DNA of 34,962 nucleotides from a virus: positions 1-34,962 of IMG/VR virus record IMGVR_UViG_3300032241_000348, one strand, 5' to 3'. The translations under genes and the position numbers were made by a program. Below the pieces are notes generated by a model. The model was not told the origin of the DNA and made no database searches. It saw only the letters and a program-made list of their open reading frames with translations. Of the stretch, positions 31,270 to 34,962 are shown piece by piece; the first letter of the stretch is position 1, and each line of letters starts with the position of its first letter.

Positions 31270-31619
31270 AACTAACGCCAGCAATCATACGCAATTTGTA
31301 TAGCGCAATGGTATGCTGCGAGCCTTTTTGCCGATGGAAAATGCCTTTGCCAGAGGAAGTCAATTTTATTGTTGATGCTGACCCAGAGGCGATGGGAACA
31401 TATCTTTACGATGATGGCGGTGATTACGAACATATATTGACCATATCAGAAGCTCGTTGTGGGCATCTTTACACAGTTATGACCACGCTATGCCATGAGA
31501 TGATACACATGAGTAGGGCTGGCACAGTTACCCATGCCTGGACTAAACATGATGCCGTTTTTAAAAGACGAGCTAAAAAAATTAGTCTTGAGATGGGATT
31601 CGACCCACTTGAGCTATAA
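31266..31619 (+). CDS. SprT-like zinc metalloprotease domain protein
   Basis: A 117-residue protein with LCHEMIHMSRAGTVTH: H77-E78-x-x-H81 and a later histidine (H95 in KHDAVF is the likely third ligand), the SprT/Spartan metalloprotease pattern. ATG 31266 overlaps the upstream stop (ATGA). Cellular relatives degrade DNA-protein crosslinks, and the gene is coupled to a nuclease here, which suits DNA repair. It lacks the C-terminal zinc finger of full SprT. Its 3' end overlaps the converging HNH gene by 38 bases. Confidence 0.82.
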   Translation: MKLTPAIIRNLYSAMVCCEPFCRWKMPLPEEVNFIVDADPEAMGTYLYDDGGDYEHILTISEARCGHLYTVMTTLCHEMIHMSRAGTVTHAWTKHDAVFKRRAKKISLEMGFDPLEL

Positions 31620-31878
31620 CATCTTCTAAAAGTTCTTCTTCCGTAACACCATACTCTCTTTCAAAGCGTTTGCGGCCCATGTCGTGAATACTGGTATTTG
31701 GGCCTCGATGGTGAGTGGTGCATAAACCGATAATAGGACTGCGGCTTCGTATGCCACCTCGCCTAATATGGTGCAATTCGCATCCAACATCTTCCGTCTG
31801 GTAGCCCAACCTTTTGCATAGCGAGCATCCGAGCCTTGCGACTTTTCCATAATATTCTTTCTCAGCTTTGGTCGGCAT
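31582..31878 (-). CDS. Ref-like HNH nuclease
   Basis: A 98-residue protein with paired Cys (C18, C21: CSLCKRL), CELHHIRRGG, LCTTHHRGPNTSIHDMGRKR and FEREYG. This is the C-terminal domain pattern of P1 Ref, an HNH nuclease that can act with RecA. ATG 31878 is preferred to an upstream TTG at 31917. It lies beside recombination-type nucleases, so a recombination or repair role is likely. Confidence 0.82.
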   Translation of the reverse strand: MPTKAEKEYYGKVARLGCSLCKRLGYQTEDVGCELHHIRRGGIRSRSPIIGLCTTHHRGPNTSIHDMGRKRFEREYGVTEEELLEDVIAQVGRIPSQD

Positions 31879-32230
31879 ATTCGTACCATTGGCGATAAAA
31901 CGCTTTAAATTGTTCAAATCCTACGCCAGCTAAAGCGCATTTACCATCTTGAGTTACTGTGTAGTATTTCTCAATATGAGTGCCATTGTCGGTATTGCCG
32001 TAAATAATTGCCACAATAAAGTTACTTTGTTTTGCTAATGCTTTTAATAGAATCTCTTGACCTTTGCTAACTTTTTCATTAGGTCGTTTCCATTCCATTA
32101 CTAAAAACTTGCCGTTGCGCTCACAAATGCCATCAACATTGCTTGGCACAAAGGCTGGATTGCTAGGTATGATGCCTTTAAAATCACCATAGTCTATGTG
32201 ATTTGCCCATGCGTTTCGCATCAGTTTCAC
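31862..32230 (-). CDS. PD-(D/E)XK superfamily nuclease-like protein
   Basis: A 122-residue protein with NVDGICERNGKFLVMEWKRP: D33, then E46-W-K48, and a glutamine at 58 (KGQEILLKAL). This order fits the PD-(D/E)XK core without extra domains. The start may be GTG 32230, overlapping the previous stop (TAGTG), or ATG 32221. The rest is beta/alpha (NFIVAIIYGNT). Might be a resolvase-like or host-DNA nuclease; activity is inferred from motifs. Confidence 0.68.
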   Translation of the reverse strand: MKLMRNAWANHIDYGDFKGIIPSNPAFVPSNVDGICERNGKFLVMEWKRPNEKVSKGQEILLKALAKQSNFIVAIIYGNTDNGTHIEKYYTVTQDGKCALAGVGFEQFKAFYRQWYEYADQS

Positions 32231-32406
32231 TAGCTAATCCACTTCTTTTTTATTTGGCGCAAACATTCTACTTCAATAGCCATTGCGTCATTGACCAGCC
32301 TATGAGCAATTTTAAGGGCATCTTCGTACTTGTTATTGTTTTGCATTTCGTATAGCTTGTTTACACCTTTTTGCAAGCTAATAATCAGTTCTGAACGGTC
32401 TATCAT
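32230..32406 (-). CDS. Small helical protein, 58 aa
   Basis: Encodes MIDRSELIISLQKGVNKLYE and a long basic helix (ALKIAHRLVNDAMAIEVECL) ending in a Lys-rich tail. Its ATG overlaps the previous stop (ATGA), and its stop overlaps the next start, so it lies in a fully coupled cluster. No family recognised. Confidence 0.65.
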   Translation of the reverse strand: MIDRSELIISLQKGVNKLYEMQNNNKYEDALKIAHRLVNDAMAIEVECLRQIKKKWIS

Positions 32407-32732
32407 CTGGTCATTCTTTCAATATTACGGTTAGTGGCTTGTTCTGAACGCCATGCTTCAAATTCCATTTGAGCTTGAGCTATTTCTAATTTCAACAAGG
32501 TTTTATTTGCTGTGGCCTCTCCTATCTGATTGCAATATTCAGCATATTCAGCAGATGCGTAGGCTTCTCGTTCTTGCGCCCCCAATGATTGCTCATTTGA
32601 TTTTTTCATCATAATGGCAATAATGGCTCGTTTCTTTGCTTCTAAACCAGCAGCCAATCCTTCGGCTTCGGCATATTTGCGCTTGACATTTTCAATCATG
32701 TCATAAGCATTGTGTGGGTCAAATTCTTTCAT
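32403..32732 (-). CDS. Coiled-coil protein, 109 aa, unknown function
   Basis: A nearly all-helical protein (MIENVKRKYAEAEGLAAGLE, ANKTLLKLEIAQAQMEFEAW) with an alanine/glutamate-rich middle. It overlaps the methyltransferase gene by 14 bases. Helical proteins of this form occur with phage recombination genes, but no named family is recognised and no motif suggests an enzyme. Confidence 0.65.
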   Translation of the reverse strand: MKEFDPHNAYDMIENVKRKYAEAEGLAAGLEAKKRAIIAIMMKKSNEQSLGAQEREAYASAEYAEYCNQIGEATANKTLLKLEIAQAQMEFEAWRSEQATNRNIERMTR

Positions 32733-33558
32733 TTAACAATCTCCATGCTGTTGCTGCACAAAATGGGACTTGTCCATTTCCAATGGCTTTAAGTCTGTCC
32801 ACCCTATCGGCCATCCCATTAGCCACTCTACCCACATTGGGTTCAACTGACCAGAAGTCGGGTGAACTACCATACTCAAGTTTAATTGTTTCCCAATCTC
32901 TGCTCTGCGTTGTATTGATGGATTGCTCATGTTTCCTCTGTCCCGATAATCCGATGCTTGAGGTGTTGGAAAATTGTCTATTCTTTTTTTTAATGCTTTG
33001 CGACTGTTGCTGCCTCCGTCTATTCCTGTTGTACATGGAGTATGAAAGAAATCGAGATTGTTCGGTATTTTTTCCGACAATCCATATTCTGTCCCTTCTA
33101 TGATTTGCGCCAACATCGGCTGCTGAAAGCACTCCCCATTCCGCATCGAACCCCATCGAGGCCAGGTCTGCAAGGACTCGTTCAAGTCCTCTAAAAGTGA
33201 GCATTGGACTGTTCTCAATGAATGTGTATTTGGGTCGTACCTCGCTAATAATCCTTGCCATCTCTTTCCACATTCCTGACCGCTCTCCGTCAAGCCCATC
33301 TCCTTTTCCTGCTGCGCTGATGTCTTGACATGGAAATCCTCCAGATACAACATCAACAATTCCTCGCCACGGCTTTCCGTCAAAGGTTTGAACATCATCC
33401 CAAATCGGGAAAGGCGGGAGAACTCCGTCATTTTGTCTGGCGCACAATACGCTTGCTGGATAGGCTTCCCACTCGACTGCACAAACTGTTCTCCATCCAA
33501 GCAAATGTCCCCCAAGTATTCCTCCACCAGCACCTGCGAAAAGAGCCAACTCATTCAT
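32719..33558 (-). CDS. dcm: DNA cytosine-C5 methyltransferase
   Basis: A 279-residue C5-methyltransferase. Motif I LALFAGAGGG (4-13), motif IV GGFPCQDIS with catalytic C77, motif VI ENSP (115-118), motif VIII RRDRIWIVG (154-162), and the C-terminal RLKAIGNGQVPFCAA (255-269, motif X). The target-recognition stretch (about 163-232) is short and low-complexity (Q, S, N, R). No partner restriction enzyme was seen, so it likely protects phage DNA from host restriction. The gene is also open in another frame over nearly its full length (see 32733-33554). Confidence 0.93.
   Translation of the reverse strand: MNELALFAGAGGGILGGHLLGWRTVCAVEWEAYPASVLCARQNDGVLPPFPIWDDVQTFDGKPWRGIVDVVSGGFPCQDISAAGKGDGLDGERSGMWKEMARIISEVRPKYTFIENSPMLTFRGLERVLADLASMGFDAEWGVLSAADVGANHRRDRIWIVGKNTEQSRFLSYSMYNRNRRRQQQSQSIKKKNRQFSNTSSIGLSGQRKHEQSINTTQSRDWETIKLEYGSSPDFWSVEPNVGRVANGMADRVDRLKAIGNGQVPFCAATAWRLLNERI
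32733..33554 (-). CDS. Alternative-frame ORF nested in the methyltransferase gene
   Basis: A 273-codon ORF on the same strand, in a different frame from dcm, beginning with an ATG 4 bases after the dcm ATG and ending 14 bases before the dcm stop. It is tryptophan-rich with protein-like motifs: SLLEDLNESLQTWPRWGSMR (119-138), FPTPQASDYRDRG (195-207), QLNPMWVEWLMGWPIGWTDL (236-255). From memory, similar sequences appear in phage genomes beside or within dcm genes. It may be a real overlapping gene or only the shadow of a conserved dcm sequence. It can be reached by the same SD site as dcm. Confidence 0.4.
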   Translation of the reverse strand: MSWLFSQVLVEEYLGDICLDGEQFVQSSGKPIQQAYCAPDKMTEFSRLSRFGMMFKPLTESRGEELLMLYLEDFHVKTSAQQEKEMGLTESGQECGKRWQGLLARYDPNTHSLRTVQCSLLEDLNESLQTWPRWGSMRNGECFQQPMLAQIIEGTEYGLSEKIPNNLDFFHTPCTTGIDGGSNSRKALKKRIDNFPTPQASDYRDRGNMSNPSIQRRAEIGKQLNLSMVVHPTSGQLNPMWVEWLMGWPIGWTDLKPLEMDKSHFVQQQHGDC

Positions 33559-33566
33559 AGTTCCCC

Positions 33567-33713
33567 TTATTTAAGCGCAAGCCAAAGACCAATTTGACTA
33601 AACGCATAACCTAACCAAATAATTGCGTTAGGAAATGCCCCTTTGCGTAATTGCAGAACACCAACCATTAAATACCCAAGTCCTGTTGCTGCGATGATTG
33701 CTTTTTCCAACAT
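33567..33713 (-). CDS. Small membrane protein, 48 aa
   Basis: ATG 33713 is preceded by AAAGGGGAATACGG. The product, MLEKAIIAATGLGYLMVGVL then QLRKGAFPNAIIWLGYAFSQ, has two hydrophobic helices (about 4-20 and 28-46) joined by a short basic turn. A two-helix hairpin with no lysis genes nearby; it could be an early membrane or superinfection protein. Its stop lies just before the dcm ribosome-binding site. Confidence 0.65.
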   Translation of the reverse strand: MLEKAIIAATGLGYLMVGVLQLRKGAFPNAIIWLGYAFSQIGLWLALK

Positions 33714-33904
33714 CCGTATTCCCCTTTATTACCCAGTTTAAATTGTTCGTAGAAATCGTCAATGATTTCTTGCGACCAGTTGTATTTCTGCAAATAAACC
33801 CTAAACTTTGCTAACCCCCATTCATGACGCCATTTACACAACTGCCTGACGGCTGATTTGTGTCGAAATTCTTTGTCGTAATTGGGCGAAAGACTCTCCT
33901 GCAT
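33668..33904 (-). CDS. Conserved replication-region protein, 78 aa
   Basis: The sequence contains EFRHKSAVRQLCKWRHEWGL, then KFRVYLQKYNWSQEIIDDFY and QFKLGNKGEYG. R-H-[KE]-x-x-V-R-x-L...L-G-N-[KR]-G-[EK] is a pattern I recognise from small phage proteins of unknown function next to replication genes. It overlaps the replication-like gene upstream by 71 bases and the membrane-protein gene downstream by 46 bases; AGGA lies upstream of the only ATG. Confidence 0.65.
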   Translation of the reverse strand: MQESLSPNYDKEFRHKSAVRQLCKWRHEWGLAKFRVYLQKYNWSQEIIDDFYEQFKLGNKGEYGCWKKQSSQQQDLGI

Positions 33905-34211
33905 AAGGCGTTATTCCTAGTTCTCTAGCTTTAGCAAGAGTCAATTCATCAGTAGAATACCAAGGCAAACTTGGTGGCTTTTTAGTGGTTACTTCAAAGT
34001 CTAGCTCATCCAAATACCGCATCTGGTTTAACCATGTTGCGGGATAAGGAATGTAGTCTTTTTCAGTACCTTTTAGTTTCCAATATTTAAGATGGTTTGG
34101 CAACTGAGCTATGACTTCGTCTTTTTCAACTTGGTTTAGTTTTTGCCAGGCTTTTATTGCTGCGCCTTTGGCGACTTTTTTAGGATATAACGACCAAAAC
34201 TCATCAAACAA
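33834..34211 (-). CDS. Replication-organiser-like protein
   Basis: A 125-residue protein starting FDEFWSLYPKKVAKGAAIKA and continuing WQKLNQVEKDEVIAQLPNHL, then EKDYIPYPATWLNQMRYLDE. The E-F-W-x-x-Y-P-[KR]-K...A-x-x-A-W and I-P-x-P-[AT]-T-W-L-N blocks are typical of the C-terminal domain of phage replication proteins that recruit host helicase. A TTG start at 34211 is likely, with AGGAGA upstream. As no DNA polymerase was found, it is the best candidate for bringing host replication to the phage origin. Confidence 0.75.
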   Translation of the reverse strand: MFDEFWSLYPKKVAKGAAIKAWQKLNQVEKDEVIAQLPNHLKYWKLKGTEKDYIPYPATWLNQMRYLDELDFEVTTKKPPSLPWYSTDELTLAKARELGITPYAGESFAQLRQRISTQISRQAVV

Positions 34212-34368
34212 TTTCTTCTCCTGTCGGTTTAATTCTCCATTCTGTAAAACTCCAAAAACTAGGAGGATTTCCCGAAATCCAATCTATCCATTCACCATCA
34301 ATATCTTGTGCTTGAACATCAATGCCTTCAGCCCATGCTTTCATCACTTCAAAATGTTTGTTAATCAT
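34204..34368 (-). CDS. Small tryptophan-rich protein, 54 aa
   Basis: Encodes MINKHFEVMKAWAEGIDVQA, then EWIDWISGNPPSFWSFTEWR and IKPTG. The pattern (V-x-K-A-W-A-x-G...P-S-F-W...E-[WY]-R-I-K-P) is familiar from short phage proteins of unknown function. ATG overlaps the previous stop (ATGA), and its end overlaps the replication-like gene by 8 bases. Function unknown. Confidence 0.7.
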   Translation of the reverse strand: MINKHFEVMKAWAEGIDVQAQDIDGEWIDWISGNPPSFWSFTEWRIKPTGEEIV

Positions 34369-34676
34369 TGCATCACCCTTGGGCTTGCAGGTGTTGATGG
34401 GCTTGAAGGTACTGTATAGGCGGTATTGCCAATTACAGTTGTTGTAACGCCATTAGGTGTGGTAATAATTACTTGGTTATTATACAAAGTTGCGGTTTGT
34501 GTAATATGCCCTTGTGGGTTTACAAATTGAACCGTATTGCCTTTAATTTGCACAGTTCCCATGTTGTAACCTTGTGGGTTTGTAACTGGAAATGTCTGAG
34601 CTTTTGCTGGCACACCGTATGCAATCATAGCGCCAATTAATGCGCCCAAAATACAACTACCAATAATGTCTTTCAT
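34365..34676 (-). CDS. Secreted/periplasmic 20-residue-repeat protein
   Basis: A 103-residue protein with a signal peptide (hydrophobic ILGALIGAMIAYGV, likely cut after AKA at residue 26). The mature part has three 20-residue units that begin NPQG (33), NPQG (53) and TPNG (73), probable beta-hairpin repeats, and a proline/serine tail. It is first in the leftward operon, behind a strong AAGGGGAAG site. A periplasmic early phage protein may block superinfection or alter the envelope; this is inference. Confidence 0.72.
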   Translation of the reverse strand: MKDIIGSCILGALIGAMIAYGVPAKAQTFPVTNPQGYNMGTVQIKGNTVQFVNPQGHITQTATLYNNQVIITTPNGVTTTVIGNTAYTVPSSPSTPASPRVMQ

Positions 34677-34794
34677 TTAACTTCCCCTTAAATGTTTACT
34701 CGTTATTGAGTGATTACAGTTTGCCCCATAGTCTTTAGTTAGTCACTAAGTATTTATACCTATGTTGTATTTAAGCTACTCCCAAGCGGTTTAA

Positions 34795-34819
34795 GCGAAC
34801 CTAGCCTACCTAGGTTTGC
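34795..34819 (+). other. 10-bp hairpin in the large gene-free region
   Basis: Arms 34795-34804 and 34810-34819 pair over 10 positions around a CCTAC loop, with the single non-Watson-Crick position being G-U in the plus sense (A-C in the minus sense). No T-run follows in either direction, so it is not a standard terminator. Possible RNA element, protein-binding site or origin hairpin. Confidence 0.5.
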
Positions 34820-34855
34820 CTTCAAAGTTCTCCCATTGCGGAATCGCTCACCCGA

Positions 34856-34962
34856 CAGTCTTGCGAGGCACAGGCACTATCTTCGCCACCTGTATTGCGC
34901 TATTTCAGCCTCTTACCCTTCTGGTAACGCTACAACCTTAGACCGCCACGATGTCGTTAGAG
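34856..34962. repeat. 107-bp direct terminal repeat, right copy
   Basis: Identical to bases 1-107. It closes the genome map: joining the two copies brings the leftward operon start (34676) to within about 315 bases of the end of the Cro-like gene (137). Confidence 0.95.

Larger units (their letters stand above)
34677..34962. other. Gene-free hairpin-rich region, right part (continues at 1-136)
   Basis: No credible ORF. Visible hairpins: ACTC 34698-34701 with GAGT 34708-34711; CTTTAGT/ACTAAG 34733-34750; GCGAACCTAG 34795-34804 with CTAGGTTTGC 34810-34819 (10 pairs, 5-base loop, one G-U that is stable only as plus-strand RNA). Joined to 1-136 it makes about 315 unique gene-free bases between the leftward operon and the Cro-like gene. 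It must hold the leftward operon's promoter, although no clear -35/-10 was found, and may hold the replication origin. Confidence 0.5.

Noticed and set aside
31879-31917. N-terminal extension of the Ref-like gene from TTG 31917
   Set aside because: The extra 13 residues lie inside the previous gene and have no SD site; ATG 31878 fits the domain start.
32714-33103. 129-codon plus-strand ORF opposite dcm
   Set aside because: Cys/Leu-rich antisense frame without SD site or known motif; dcm on the other strand is certain.
33325-33597. Two overlapping plus-strand ORFs opposite the start of dcm
   Set aside because: No ribosome-binding sites and no protein-like motifs; antisense shadows.
34677-34962. 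tRNA, hammerhead or group I intron in the end region
   Set aside because: Some pieces looked suggestive (GGTTCG-like, AAGATAGT, CTGAAAT) but the order and core residues of these RNAs are absent on both strands.

Overview
The window looks like one complete genome of a small tailed phage (podovirus-type gene set, no tail tube or tape-measure genes). The first 107 bases are repeated exactly as the last 107 bases, so the molecule is either circular (about 34.85 kb unique, cut by the assembler) or carries a short direct terminal repeat. The DNA is AT-rich. A two-component Rz/Rz1 spanin and a GH108 muramidase point to a Gram-negative host. The mix of TerL, P22-like portal, acidic scaffold, HK97-type coat and P22-like tail-completion proteins is typical of phages of Betaproteobacteria and other freshwater Proteobacteria; the host assignment is inference.

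Layout. (1) 137-513: a leftward Cro/YdaS-like repressor and a strong sigma70-like rightward promoter with palindromes beside it. (2) 514-4087, plus strand: early operon with an ERF single-strand annealing protein, a small SSB-like protein with an SSB-type acidic tip, a PD-(D/E)XK exonuclease and small unknown proteins; it is interrupted at 2543-2855 by a gene-free stretch tiled by four stem-loops. (3) 4084-28254, minus strand: one long late region. Read in the direction of transcription (right to left) it is small and large terminase, portal, a fibre, a 21-residue-repeat protein, a glycosyltransferase, scaffold, coat, a terminator, head-tail adaptor, tail nozzle, GNAT acetyltransferase, internal/ejection proteins, tail-fibre cluster, small membrane proteins, spanins and endolysin. 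(4) 28293-34676: mostly minus-strand accessory and DNA-metabolism genes (ParB-like protein, VRR-NUC nuclease, Ref/HNH nuclease, PD-(D/E)XK protein, cytosine-C5 methyltransferase, replication protein, a secreted repeat protein), with two plus-strand islands: an HNH endonuclease, and a DnaQ-like exonuclease plus SprT-like protease. (5) 34677-34962 joined to 1-136: a second gene-free, hairpin-rich stretch that contains the repeated ends.

Working together: no DNA or RNA polymerase, helicase, primase or integrase was recognised, so the phage probably recruits host replication through the 125-aa replication-organiser-like protein and recombines its DNA with ERF, SSB-like protein and exonuclease. 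The most interesting observations are the two long non-coding regions, which share a common skeleton (CGAGGC...GCCTC, then GTTA..AGCCGCCAAT) and look like structured RNA or origin elements, and the methyltransferase gene, which is open in a second frame over almost its whole length with protein-like motifs.
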